Shown here: positions 40,192-49,329 of the stretch, in pieces
Position numbering within the stretch: the stretch's first letter is position 1
How the letters are laid out: the number at the start of each line of letters is the position of its first letter
Origin: JBHELB01 sp041859045
Lineage (GTDB): Bacteria; Hydrogenedentota; Hydrogenedentia; Hydrogenedentales; SLHB01
Assembly: GCA_041859045.1 (NCBI GenBank)
Contig: JBHELB010000012.1
Coordinates: forward strand, 62,001-126,000
Length of the DNA: 64,000 nucleotides
Reading direction: 5' to 3'
The notes under the pieces: generated by a model
The model's input: the letters and a program-made list of their open reading frames with translations, nothing else
The model's database searches: none
What the model was told of the DNA's origin: nothing
Program-made: the position numbers and the translations under genes

Positions 40192-43100
40192 ATGACCTTT
40201 CTCGAAACATTACAGAAGCAGGTACTCGTACTCGACGGCGCGATGGGCACCGAAATCCAGGCGCTGGGCCTAACCGATACGGACTTCGGCGGTACCGCCT
40301 TTCGGATGCTGTCGGATCTGCTGTGTCTATCGCGGCCGGAGGCGGTCCAGCGCATTCACCTCGATTACTTGCGCGCGGGCGCGAACGCGATCGAGACCAA
40401 TACGTTTGGGTCTTCCGCGTTCCGCTTGAGCGAATATGATTTCCGCGAACTCGACCTCTCGACGTTTCCTTCGTTGCCTGGTGGCGTCGACCCGCGCACG
40501 CTGAGCTACGACGATCTGGCCTATACCCTAAGCCGCGCGGGCGCGGAAATCGCCTGCCGGGCGCGCGACGAGCACCGTGCGAGCGCCGACTATGACGGAC
40601 GCCCGTTGTCTGTCATCGGCTCGATGGGCCCCTCGAACCGCGTCGTCTCGAGCACACAAGCCGACCTCAAGCGCGCGACGTTTGACGAGATTGCGGCGAA
40701 CTTTGCCCAGCAGACGCTGGGTCTTATCGACGGCGGCGCGGAAGTCTTGCTGTTCGAGACGCAGCAGGACATTCTCGAACTCAAAGCGGCGGTGTTTGGC
40801 GCGAAGCAAGCCATGGTTACGCGGGGCGTCGCACTGCCCATCATGGCGCAGGTCACGGTCGATACGTACGCGCGCATGCAAATCTTTAACACGGACATCC
40901 ACGCGGCGCTCGTCACGTTGCAGCACGTGGGCATCGACGTATTCGGGATCAATTGCAGCATCGGCCCGGACCTCATGGCGCGCAGCATCGAAACGCTGGC
41001 GCGCTTCTCGTCGTTGCCGATTTCGGTGGTGCCCAATGCAGGGCTGCCCACCAGCGAGAACGGCCGCACGGTCTTCTCGTTCGACCCCGAATTGTTTGCC
41101 AAGCTGCTGTCCGGGTTTGTGCGCGACCACGGCGTGGCGGTGGTGGGCGGCTGCTGCGGTACGACGCCCGAGCACATCCGCCTCCTGGTCAACGCGGTCC
41201 GCGGCGTCACCCCACGGCAACGTCGGCCCGAACCGGGCCTGTACGTCTCCGGCCCGCAGGAAGCGATCCGGCTCGACAGCAGCAAGGCGCTCATCCTGAT
41301 CGGCGAACGGCTCAATGTGCGCGGTTCGAAAGCCGTTCGCGACGCCGTGGAGGGCGAGGCGATCGACCACCACGCGCTTGAGGAAGTGGTGCTGGAACAG
41401 GTGCGCGACCTCGGAGTGAAAGTGATAGACGTTTGCATGGATTCGAACGTCGTGGACACCACCGAGGTGTTGTCCGAGGTCGTTCATCGGCAGACCACCG
41501 ACTTTGCTGGCGCGATGTCGATTGATTCGTTCGCGGTGGAAGCCCTCGCGGCGGCGATCAAGATGTATCCTGGACGCCCGATTATCAACTCGATCTCCGT
41601 CGAGGAGGTCGCGCCGGGGCGCACCAAACTCGACGAGGTGATTGAGGCGACAAAGGGCCACGGCCCGATCTACATCGGCCTTGCTACAGGCCCGAAAGGT
41701 CCCGGCGCGACGCGCGAAGAGAAATACGATCTTGCCAAAGCGATTGTCGAAGGCGCGGCGAGACACGGCGTCGGACCCGATCAGCTTTTCATCGACATGA
41801 ACGTCTTTCCGATTGGCTCGGAATCGGTGGAGGGCATGAACTTCGCCCTCGAATCGCTCGAGGCCATTCCGCTGATCAAGCGCATCCATCCCGAACTGCG
41901 CACGGTCTGCGGCGTCGGCAATCTGACCAATGGACTCGCGAAGAAACCGTACATGCGCAAGGTGCTGACCTCGGTCTGGCTCGACGAAGCGCGCAAGCGC
42001 GGACTCGACGCGGCGATCATCAACCCGAACCATTACGTGTTCGTGAATGATTTGGACCCGCGCGATTACGCGCTTGGCCTGCGCGCCGTGATGGAGCGCG
42101 ACATGGAGGCCTATGCGCAGTTGGAAGTCATCGCGGAGGAGAAGAAGGGGCATGTTGTCGCGCGGCGCACGTCGTACGACGACCTCGACGCGGAAGCGGC
42201 CATCTGCGAGAAGATCGTGGATGGATTCAAAGAGCGCGAAGAGGGGACCATCGAGATTGACGGGCATGCCTATCGCTATACGGACCGCATCGTGTTGCAG
42301 GCGGCGGAGGTTCTCGCGCGCCACGAGCCGCTTGCGTTTATCAACGAATACCTGATGCGCGCGATGCAGGACTTGGGCGATGGCTTCGCGCGAGGCGATG
42401 TGTCGTTGCCGCACTTGCTCAAGAGCGCCGATGTAATGAAGCAGGTCATGGGCTTTTTCGAGGAGTATCTTCGCGTAAGATCGGGCGCGGATCTGCACGC
42501 GGAAATTCAGTACAAGGGGACGGTGGTCATTGGCACGGTGTACCAGGACGTGCACAGCATCGGGAAAGACCTCGCCAAGACACTTTTCGAGAATTACGGC
42601 TACCGCGTGATCGATCTCGGCGTGATGACGCCGCTTCAACAGTATCTCGACGCCGCGCGCGAGCATAACGCGGATGCCATCGGTATGTCGGCGCTGTTGG
42701 TGCAGACGTCGAACCACATGATCACCGTGGCGCGCATGATGGAGGAGCAGGGACTCGCGCACCTGCCCGTGCTCATCGGGGGTGCGCCGGTGAATTACCG
42801 GCATGCGGCGTACGTGGCCATGGCGGGCCAGAACAATCCGAATGCGATGCGCGACAATGTGTTCTACTGTCCGACCGCGATGGACGGCGTCAACGTGATG
42901 AACACATTGATGGGTGGACACGACACACAGACGTTACTCGGAAAGAACCGGGATAAACTTCTCTCCAACCTTGAGCGCGCGGAGAAGATGTCGCGCGAAG
43001 AAGATCGACTCTTGCGCACCCTGCCGCGACGCACGGTGTCGTTCGAGCAACACACGCTTCCTACCCATCCCTATCAGTCGCCGCAACGTGTCGCGGTTCC

Positions 43101-43809
43101 TTTGACCGAGTTCCGGGCATCGCTCGACACCCGGACGCTGTTCGCGCTCAACTGGAAGTTCGGCGGGTCGGCGGCGCGCGCGCGTCAGGGCGAAACGCCC
43201 GAGAAATTACAGGCGCTGTTTGACGAGTGGACCACGCGCGCTGGAAACGAAGGCTGGATACAACCGCAAGGCGTGTATGCGTTGTTCCCGTGTCTGGCCG
43301 ACGGCGACGAAGTGATTGTGTATGCGCTTGATGATCCCGCGAAAGAGATCGCGCGCTTCGACTTCACGGTGGTCCTTGGCGGGGAGCGCAGGGACACCGT
43401 GTGCGCGGCGGAGTATTTTCGACCCGTAGGATCGCCCGAGCGCGACGTGATCGGCGTGCAACTCAGCACGAGTGGTCCGCAAGTGGACGAGCAACTCCGG
43501 CGGTTCCGCGAGGCGGGCGATTCGGAGTCGTTGCTGTATTTGCAGGGGCTGTCGGATCGCGTCGCGGAGGATATGGCGGATTGGCTGCACGCGATCCAGC
43601 GTGCGCAACTTGGCTTCGACGCCAAGCACGGTATCCGGTGGTCGCCTGGCTATCCGGCGATGACGAATACGGACAACAATCGGCGCATTCTCGAGCTGCT
43701 CGACGCGACGGCGCACACCGGCGTGCGCCTCACCGAGGCGGGGGAATTCTCACCCACCGGATCGACGGCTGCGGTCGTCTGCTTCCACCCCGACGCGCGG
43801 TATACCTGA
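40192..43809 (+). CDS. metH: Cobalamin-dependent methionine synthase
   Basis: A 1205-residue, full-length MetH. The homocysteine domain has its zinc cysteines at Cys255 (GINCSIGPD) and Cys321-Cys322 (GGCCGTTPE). The pterin (methyltetrahydrofolate) domain follows from ~375 (LILIGERLNVRGSKAVRDAV). The cap and cobalamin domains come next, with His788 in QDVHSIGKDL as the lower cobalt ligand. The C-terminal reactivation domain keeps RWSPGYPAM with the RxxxGY S-adenosylmethionine motif. The enzyme transfers a methyl group from methyltetrahydrofolate to homocysteine. ATG 40192 has AGGA seven bases upstream; GTG 40159 is an alternative. No B12 riboswitch is seen in the short leader. Confidence 0.95.
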   Translation: MTFLETLQKQVLVLDGAMGTEIQALGLTDTDFGGTAFRMLSDLLCLSRPEAVQRIHLDYLRAGANAIETNTFGSSAFRLSEYDFRELDLSTFPSLPGGVDPRTLSYDDLAYTLSRAGAEIACRARDEHRASADYDGRPLSVIGSMGPSNRVVSSTQADLKRATFDEIAANFAQQTLGLIDGGAEVLLFETQQDILELKAAVFGAKQAMVTRGVALPIMAQVTVDTYARMQIFNTDIHAALVTLQHVGIDVFGINCSIGPDLMARSIETLARFSSLPISVVPNAGLPTSENGRTVFSFDPELFAKLLSGFVRDHGVAVVGGCCGTTPEHIRLLVNAVRGVTPRQRRPEPGLYVSGPQEAIRLDSSKALILIGERLNVRGSKAVRDAVEGEAIDHHALEEVVLEQVRDLGVKVIDVCMDSNVVDTTEVLSEVVHRQTTDFAGAMSIDSFAVEALAAAIKMYPGRPIINSISVEEVAPGRTKLDEVIEATKGHGPIYIGLATGPKGPGATREEKYDLAKAIVEGAARHGVGPDQLFIDMNVFPIGSESVEGMNFALESLEAIPLIKRIHPELRTVCGVGNLTNGLAKKPYMRKVLTSVWLDEARKRGLDAAIINPNHYVFVNDLDPRDYALGLRAVMERDMEAYAQLEVIAEEKKGHVVARRTSYDDLDAEAAICEKIVDGFKEREEGTIEIDGHAYRYTDRIVLQAAEVLARHEPLAFINEYLMRAMQDLGDGFARGDVSLPHLLKSADVMKQVMGFFEEYLRVRSGADLHAEIQYKGTVVIGTVYQDVHSIGKDLAKTLFENYGYRVIDLGVMTPLQQYLDAAREHNADAIGMSALLVQTSNHMITVARMMEEQGLAHLPVLIGGAPVNYRHAAYVAMAGQNNPNAMRDNVFYCPTAMDGVNVMNTLMGGHDTQTLLGKNRDKLLSNLERAEKMSREEDRLLRTLPRRTVSFEQHTLPTHPYQSPQRVAVPLTEFRASLDTRTLFALNWKFGGSAARARQGETPEKLQALFDEWTTRAGNEGWIQPQGVYALFPCLADGDEVIVYALDDPAKEIARFDFTVVLGGERRDTVCAAEYFRPVGSPERDVIGVQLSTSGPQVDEQLRRFREAGDSESLLYLQGLSDRVAEDMADWLHAIQRAQLGFDAKHGIRWSPGYPAMTNTDNNRRILELLDATAHTGVRLTEAGEFSPTGSTAAVVCFHPDARYT

Positions 43810-43857
43810 TCCCCGTCTGTGGTATGCTTTGCGTTCGTGAAAATACCGGGAGGCCCC

Positions 43858-45237
43858 ATGAGCAAGATAGGTACAAGTGAACTACCCCTGCGGATCGCCG
43901 TGGTCGGGAGTGGTCCAAGCGGTTTCTATGCGATCGAGGCATTGTATAAGACCGGCATGACGCTCGAGGTCGATCTCTTTGATCGGCTGCCAACGCCGTT
44001 TGGTTTGGTGCGCGGCGGCGTCGCCCCTGATCATCCAAAGATCAAGACCGTCACGAAGGTATACGACAAAATAGCCGCGAGTCCCGGCTTCGAATTCCTG
44101 GGCAACGTTACCGTGGGCCGCGACATCACGGTCGATGAGTTGCGAGCGCATTACCACGCGGTGCTGTTCACGTGTGGCGCGGAGACGGACCAGCGCCTCG
44201 GCATACCCGGCGAGGGCCTTTCCGGAAGCTATACGGCCACGGAGTTTGTGGGTTGGTATAACGGCCATCCCGACTATCGTGACCGGCAGTTCGATCTGTC
44301 GCAGGAAGTCGCGGTGATTGTCGGGCAAGGCAACGTCGCTATCGACGTCAGCCGCATCCTGTGCAAGACAGTCGACGAGTTGCGCCACACGGACATTGCG
44401 CAGCACGCACTCGACGCGTTGGCGGAAAGTAAGATTAAGGAGGTCCATCTCATCGGCCGCCGCGGCCCGGTGCAGGCGAAGTTCACCGCGCCCGAGCTGC
44501 GCGAATTTGGCGCGCTCGCCGAGTGCAGTCCGTTCGTGCGCTCTGAAGACCTTGTTCTCGAACCCGCGTGCCAGGCGGAGCTCGAAGATCCGAACAATCA
44601 GCACGCACAAAAGAACTATGCGATTCTCCAGGAGTTCGCGTCGCGACCGCTGTCTGACACGCGGCGCCGCTTCCATTGCTGCTTTCTGCTGAGCCCGGTC
44701 GAACTCATGGGCGCGGGGCGAGTGGAAAGCGTTCGTTTCGAACGGAATCGGCTCGTGGGGGACGCATTCAAGCGGCGCGCGGAAGGCACGGGCGAGTTCG
44801 AGACGTTGTCCTGTGGGCTTTTCTTCCGTAGTGTCGGTTATCGAGGCCGTGCGATTCCCGGCGTGCCATTTGACGAGAAGCGCGGCGTCTTTCCGAATGA
44901 GGCAGGGCGAATCGGCGCGCCGGGCGAACGGACTCGCCTCTACGCGGCGGGCTGGATCAAGCGAGGACCCAGCGGCGTCATCGGCACGAATAAGCCCGAT
45001 GCGGTCGAAACGGTGCAGTCGATTGTGGAGGACCTGCCTCTACTCGAAGCGGAAGCGCTTCTTTCGCGTGAGAGCGTGCGCGCGATCATTGCGTCGCGCG
45101 GCGTGCGCGTGGTGTCCTATGAAGATTGGCGACGCATCGACGCCGCCGAACAAGCGCGCGGCCAGGCCCAGGGGAAGCCCCGCGAGAAGTTCACGACGAT
45201 TGAGGAAATGTTGGCGGCGGCGAAATCAGGAGTGTGA
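43858..45237 (+). CDS. FprA/adrenodoxin-reductase-type ferredoxin-NADP reductase
   Basis: A 459-residue flavoprotein. The FAD-binding loop is VVGSGPSGFYAIEALYKTG near the N-terminus, and GVAPDHPKIKTV follows, both typical of adrenodoxin reductase and mycobacterial FprA. The NADP site is VIVGQGNVAIDVSRIL, and a second FAD block lies near GWIKRGPSGVIGTNK. It moves electrons between NADPH and ferredoxin or flavodoxin; the flavodoxin encoded at 27.4 kb and MetH reactivation next door are possible users. GGGAGG lies before ATG 43858, 48 bases after metH. The 3' end overlaps the opposite-strand kinase gene by 12 bases. Confidence 0.93.
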   Translation: MSKIGTSELPLRIAVVGSGPSGFYAIEALYKTGMTLEVDLFDRLPTPFGLVRGGVAPDHPKIKTVTKVYDKIAASPGFEFLGNVTVGRDITVDELRAHYHAVLFTCGAETDQRLGIPGEGLSGSYTATEFVGWYNGHPDYRDRQFDLSQEVAVIVGQGNVAIDVSRILCKTVDELRHTDIAQHALDALAESKIKEVHLIGRRGPVQAKFTAPELREFGALAECSPFVRSEDLVLEPACQAELEDPNNQHAQKNYAILQEFASRPLSDTRRRFHCCFLLSPVELMGAGRVESVRFERNRLVGDAFKRRAEGTGEFETLSCGLFFRSVGYRGRAIPGVPFDEKRGVFPNEAGRIGAPGERTRLYAAGWIKRGPSGVIGTNKPDAVETVQSIVEDLPLLEAEALLSRESVRAIIASRGVRVVSYEDWRRIDAAEQARGQAQGKPREKFTTIEEMLAAAKSGV

Positions 45238-48200
45238 CGTGGTTGGGGCGAGCACTTCGCGCAGTTTCTGCAGAAGGTCGCTCGGGCTATACGGCTTCTG
45301 GATGCACGCCACATTGGGTTTGGACAGGAAATCGGCGTCGAGCTGGTTTTGGCCGTATCCGCTCGAGAAAAGCACGGGCAGTTCCGGACGCAACGCCTGA
45401 ATTCGCTCGCACACCGCACGGCCGCTAAGCTTGGGCATCACCACGTCCAGCACCGCCACATCGATCTCATCCATGTGCCGCTGGAACTCCGCGATGGCTT
45501 CTTCGCCGTTGCAGGCCGTCAGGACGTGGTACCCGGCGCCGGTTAGCACTTTGACGCCCAGGTTGCGCACGATTTCCTCGTCCTCGGCGAACAGCACGGT
45601 TCCCGCCATAGGAAATGAGTGGTCCTCCGGGATTTTGGGAAGCTCAACGTGTCGCCCATCGGTAGCGGGAAGATAAACAGAGAACGTTGAGCCATGCTCG
45701 AGTTCACTCGCGATATGGATAAAGCCGCCGTGCTGTTCGACGATCCCGTACACCGTCGCAAGGCCAAGCCCGGTCCCTCGTCCGAGTTCCTTGGTGGTAA
45801 AGAACGGCTCGAAAACGCGGTCGCGCACTTCCGGGGGCATTCCCGCGCCGGTATCTCGGACGGAAAGCTCCACATAATCGCCCGGCTGCGTACCCGGATG
45901 CGCGGCGCAGAGGGTATCGTCCACCTTCCGGTTTCGAGTGGCGATGGTGATTATGCCGCCTTCCGGCATGGCGTCGCGCGCATTCACACATAGATTAATG
46001 AGCACTTGTCCCATCTGCGCGGCATCGGCGAAAACGGTCTTCAATCCAGGTTCCGCCACCAAACGCAGCTCGATATGCTCGCCGATCAGGCGTCGAAGTA
46101 TCTTAATCATATCTTCAATGGCGCGATTGAGATCGAGATTGCGGGGTTGAAGCACCTCGCGGCGGCTAAAGCTCAAGAGTTGTCGGGTCAGGGTGCGCGC
46201 TTGATCGCATGCGCGCAACACCTCGACCAAATTCGTCGTTTCGGGGTGGGTTTCGCCGAGGTCGTCGGCGGTAAGTTGGGTATACCCCTGAATCACCTGA
46301 AGAAGGTTATTGAAATCGTGCGCGACGCCGCCCGCCAATTGCCCGATGGCCTCCATCTTCTGCGCGTGCTGAAGTTGGGCCTCGAGCCGCACCTGCTCGG
46401 TGATGTCGCGTTTGACGGCAACGTAATGCAGCGTCTGGCCATAGGCTCCACGTACGGGCGCAATCGAAACGTCTTCTTCGAACAGGGTGCCGTCTTTCCG
46501 CTTGTTGACGATACGCCCTGTCCATGTCTCGCCAGCCGCCAACGTATCCCACATGCGTCGGTAGAATCCTGGCTCGTGCTGACCGCTCTTGAGAATCCGA
46601 GGGTTCTTCCCCTCAACCTCGCTGCGGCTGTAGCCCGAGATGCGCTCGAACGCGGGATTGACGTATTCAATCACGCCTTCGGGTGTGGTAACGATAATGC
46701 TTTCCGCGGCCTGCTCCACCGCGCGTCCGAGACGGAGCACCTCCGCCTCGCTTTTCCGCAGTTTGCGCTTGTTCATATAGATGCTCGAGCTAAGGAGCAG
46801 CGCAATCCCCAATAGCGCCAGGAACGGAAGGTAAACGCCCGGACGGAAGTAGAACGGCGGCTGCACCTCGAACTCCGCTGTCACCGGCGCGGGATCGATG
46901 TTGCGATCTACGTCGGACGCTCGCACCTCCAGCGCGTAGACGCCCGAACCGAGCGGCGGCGTGACCAATGTCGCGTGACGCGAAAAAGGCGACCACTCCG
47001 TAACGGCTTCTTTGTTTGATGCGTGCAGTATGCGCCAGGAAAACTCCAGCGATTCTGGGGCGGTCGCGTTCCAGGCATCGTATCCCGCGACAGAGAAGAC
47101 GCCCGCTCCGCGGTGGGGGATCGAACTGGGGCCGGCGACGATTTGCGTGCGGGGCGGGTCGGTGTCGGGCACATAGCGGTAGACGCCAAGGTGACGCGTG
47201 GCGATCCAGATTGTGCCCTCGGGGTATTCGCCGACCTTCAGAACAATCTCGTTGGGTAATCCTTCGAGATGTGAGAAGTTCGTGCATCGATCTCGCAGCA
47301 GGCAGGACACCCCCATGCTCTGCGTACCGAACCACATGGCCCCGTTCGAGGCCTCGTAGATGTAGGAAATACGCCCGCTCTGAAGCGCCGCGATAGAGGT
47401 CTCCTGCTGGACGCCGTCCACGCCCCAGGTCCACACGCCTTTTCCAAGCGTGCCTACCCACATCCGACCGTCACGCGACACCGCCGCCGAACCCAAAAAC
47501 GCATCCGACGTATTGGGATCCTGAACCAACAATGGGGTCATCCTGCCATTTCTCCACAGGCTGACGTCCGCTGAAGACCCCGCTCCATGACACATCAAGA
47601 AACCGCCATCGGCGGTCTCGGCCATCGCGCCGACGTTAAACGGCGTCGAAGCGTCCGGTGGATTAGCGGACTGCCATTCCCCGTCCACCAGCTTACAGAC
47701 GCCGCCGTAGCCATACGCGTAAAGCTGTCCGTCCGATGTGCGCAGTAGCCGCTCTGGGGTAAACGGGCTGGGAATCGTGGTTGTGCGCAGAATGCGGCGC
47801 TCTGAAACGGAAAACTCATACACCGTGCGGTCCATGAGGATCCACACAACCCCGTCGACATAGTCGGTCATATCCTGCTCGCCCGCTTCAAACGGAAGCG
47901 AGCCCAACACTTCCCATTGCTCGTCGCGGAAAGTGACAATTTCATTGCGCAAATTGACCGCAATCGGGGGATGCGCGGGAGACACGGAGAATGCGTGGTT
48001 GAGTCGGACCCAATGCCCGGGAGAATGGGTTACGTCCTCCCAACTGAGGTGACCGTACTGCAGCACGCCTTCTTTCGTTCCGATCCAGCCGCGGTGCCGA
48101 CTGTCAAAAAAGATCGTACGGATCAATGGACGTCCGACGCGAAGATCGAAGGAAATGGGTGTCCATTGGTTGCCCTCGCGCAGGCGAAGGCCGTCGCGCG

Positions 48201-49089
48201 ACGTGCCCGCAAGAATTTGCCCCCGAGGCGTTAACGCGACACAGGTCGCATCGGGATCGTCTCCCCCATCCATGTGCCTCGCTTCGTGCCAGGAGGTCCC
48301 GTCGAAATAAAACGGCGGATTACTGCCCGCGGCCCAAATCGTGCCATCTGGCGCTTCCACCAACGAGCGAATGAGGCAATTCATCTTCAGCGCTTCAGGG
48401 CCAAAATGCGTCCAGGCGCCATCGCGGTACCGGGAAACGCCATAGTGTCCCTGCGCGATCCAGAGCGTCCCGTCCTTTGCCTCAAACAGCGCTTGAGTGA
48501 TGTCGTCCTCTGAGCCCGGCACGGGATCTTCCAGAAAAACCGACCATGCCTCTTTCTGCGCGGGAGGGGCATCCGGAGAAGCGTTGTACGCCAAGATGCG
48601 GCCGTCTTCCATCCCGAACAGCACCCGGCCATCTCGTAGGCATGAAACGGATGCCATTGCGTTCGATGCGTCCGGCGGGAAATCGGGCGAGATAAGTGAC
48701 GTGACGATGCCGTCAGGACTGATGTACGCCCCACCCGACTTGGTCGCCACCCATATGCTTCCGCCTGGGGCTATCGCGATTTGGCGGACAAAATCCGAAG
48801 GCATGCCGTCCGCTCGGGTAAACTCGCGCCACTGCGCGCCTTTCAAACGCGCCACGCCCTTTCCCCAAGAACCGAACCAGAGGGCGCCGTCTTTGGCCTC
48901 GACAATAGACCGCGTTTCTTCGAAGGGCGCGCCGTTCGGAGGGAGAAACGCCCGGGCGACCATGCCTTCCACGGCGAGGCCGAACGCGGCGGAGGTGAAC
49001 AGCATGAATGCCACGGCGAATAGGACAGCACTCCTGCAGCAGGAGTGCCCCCCTTTTCGAGCCGAAAACACCCACACGTCCAGATGCAT
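45226..49089 (-). CDS. Periplasmic beta-propeller hybrid histidine kinase
   Basis: A 1287-residue hybrid kinase. After a signal/anchor (AVLFAVAFMLFTSAAFG) the periplasmic part to ~residue 720 holds many propeller repeats with GxLWFGxxxxGV-type patterns (GALWFGSWGKGVARL, GAMWFGTQSMGVSCL), then a Y_Y_Y-type domain, as in the hybrid two-component systems that sense glycans in Bacteroidetes. One membrane helix (YLPFLALLGIALLLSSSIYM) leads to a PAS domain and a kinase core with GGVAHDFNNLLQVI. A receiver closes the protein (last 125 residues, Asp1215 in VLDVVMPKLSG), without an AraC-type DNA-binding domain. ATG 49089 has GGAG six bases upstream; GTG 49101 is the alternative. Confidence 0.92.
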   Translation of the reverse strand: MHLDVWVFSARKGGHSCCRSAVLFAVAFMLFTSAAFGLAVEGMVARAFLPPNGAPFEETRSIVEAKDGALWFGSWGKGVARLKGAQWREFTRADGMPSDFVRQIAIAPGGSIWVATKSGGAYISPDGIVTSLISPDFPPDASNAMASVSCLRDGRVLFGMEDGRILAYNASPDAPPAQKEAWSVFLEDPVPGSEDDITQALFEAKDGTLWIAQGHYGVSRYRDGAWTHFGPEALKMNCLIRSLVEAPDGTIWAAGSNPPFYFDGTSWHEARHMDGGDDPDATCVALTPRGQILAGTSRDGLRLREGNQWTPISFDLRVGRPLIRTIFFDSRHRGWIGTKEGVLQYGHLSWEDVTHSPGHWVRLNHAFSVSPAHPPIAVNLRNEIVTFRDEQWEVLGSLPFEAGEQDMTDYVDGVVWILMDRTVYEFSVSERRILRTTTIPSPFTPERLLRTSDGQLYAYGYGGVCKLVDGEWQSANPPDASTPFNVGAMAETADGGFLMCHGAGSSADVSLWRNGRMTPLLVQDPNTSDAFLGSAAVSRDGRMWVGTLGKGVWTWGVDGVQQETSIAALQSGRISYIYEASNGAMWFGTQSMGVSCLLRDRCTNFSHLEGLPNEIVLKVGEYPEGTIWIATRHLGVYRYVPDTDPPRTQIVAGPSSIPHRGAGVFSVAGYDAWNATAPESLEFSWRILHASNKEAVTEWSPFSRHATLVTPPLGSGVYALEVRASDVDRNIDPAPVTAEFEVQPPFYFRPGVYLPFLALLGIALLLSSSIYMNKRKLRKSEAEVLRLGRAVEQAAESIIVTTPEGVIEYVNPAFERISGYSRSEVEGKNPRILKSGQHEPGFYRRMWDTLAAGETWTGRIVNKRKDGTLFEEDVSIAPVRGAYGQTLHYVAVKRDITEQVRLEAQLQHAQKMEAIGQLAGGVAHDFNNLLQVIQGYTQLTADDLGETHPETTNLVEVLRACDQARTLTRQLLSFSRREVLQPRNLDLNRAIEDMIKILRRLIGEHIELRLVAEPGLKTVFADAAQMGQVLINLCVNARDAMPEGGIITIATRNRKVDDTLCAAHPGTQPGDYVELSVRDTGAGMPPEVRDRVFEPFFTTKELGRGTGLGLATVYGIVEQHGGFIHIASELEHGSTFSVYLPATDGRHVELPKIPEDHSFPMAGTVLFAEDEEIVRNLGVKVLTGAGYHVLTACNGEEAIAEFQRHMDEIDVAVLDVVMPKLSGRAVCERIQALRPELPVLFSSGYGQNQLDADFLSKPNVACIQKPYSPSDLLQKLREVLAPTTSHS

Positions 49090-49099
49090 AGACGTCTCC

Positions 49100-49216
49100 A
49101 CTAACGCATTCTAAGTATGGCGTGGCCGCTTGCGCCTGGCCTATACCACGCCATTCTGAAAATGCGTAATGCCAAATGGCTACGCGTTTGCCTAAAACGC
49201 ACTAGGCCCCCAGGCC
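49100..49216. repeat. Intergenic repeat-like element A with inverted repeat
   Basis: The gap between the propeller kinase and GT9 genes holds an imperfect hairpin: GCATTCTAAGTATGGCGTGG (49106-49125) pairs with CCACGCCATTCTGAAAATGC (49146-49165). It is followed by GCGTAATGCC and TTTGCCTAAAACGCACTAG. The words recur at 27.3, 32.06 and 35.1 kb. It may be a REP-like element. The rest of the gap to 49329 shows nothing. Confidence 0.4.
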
Positions 49217-49329
49217 TGGCGCGCAGACAGCCACCATGGGCAACCAAAGGCTTTGTGTGCGGACCTTTGCTGCCGAAAACCATTGACAATCTACCACGAT
49301 TCCGCTCCCGGCTCAATGGCCGACTGCGG

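Noticed and set aside
40528..42921. 797-residue open frame on the strand opposite metH
   Set aside because: It is an antisense shadow of metH, caused by high G+C codon positions; composition is Arg/His/Asp-rich with no domain, and metH is certain.
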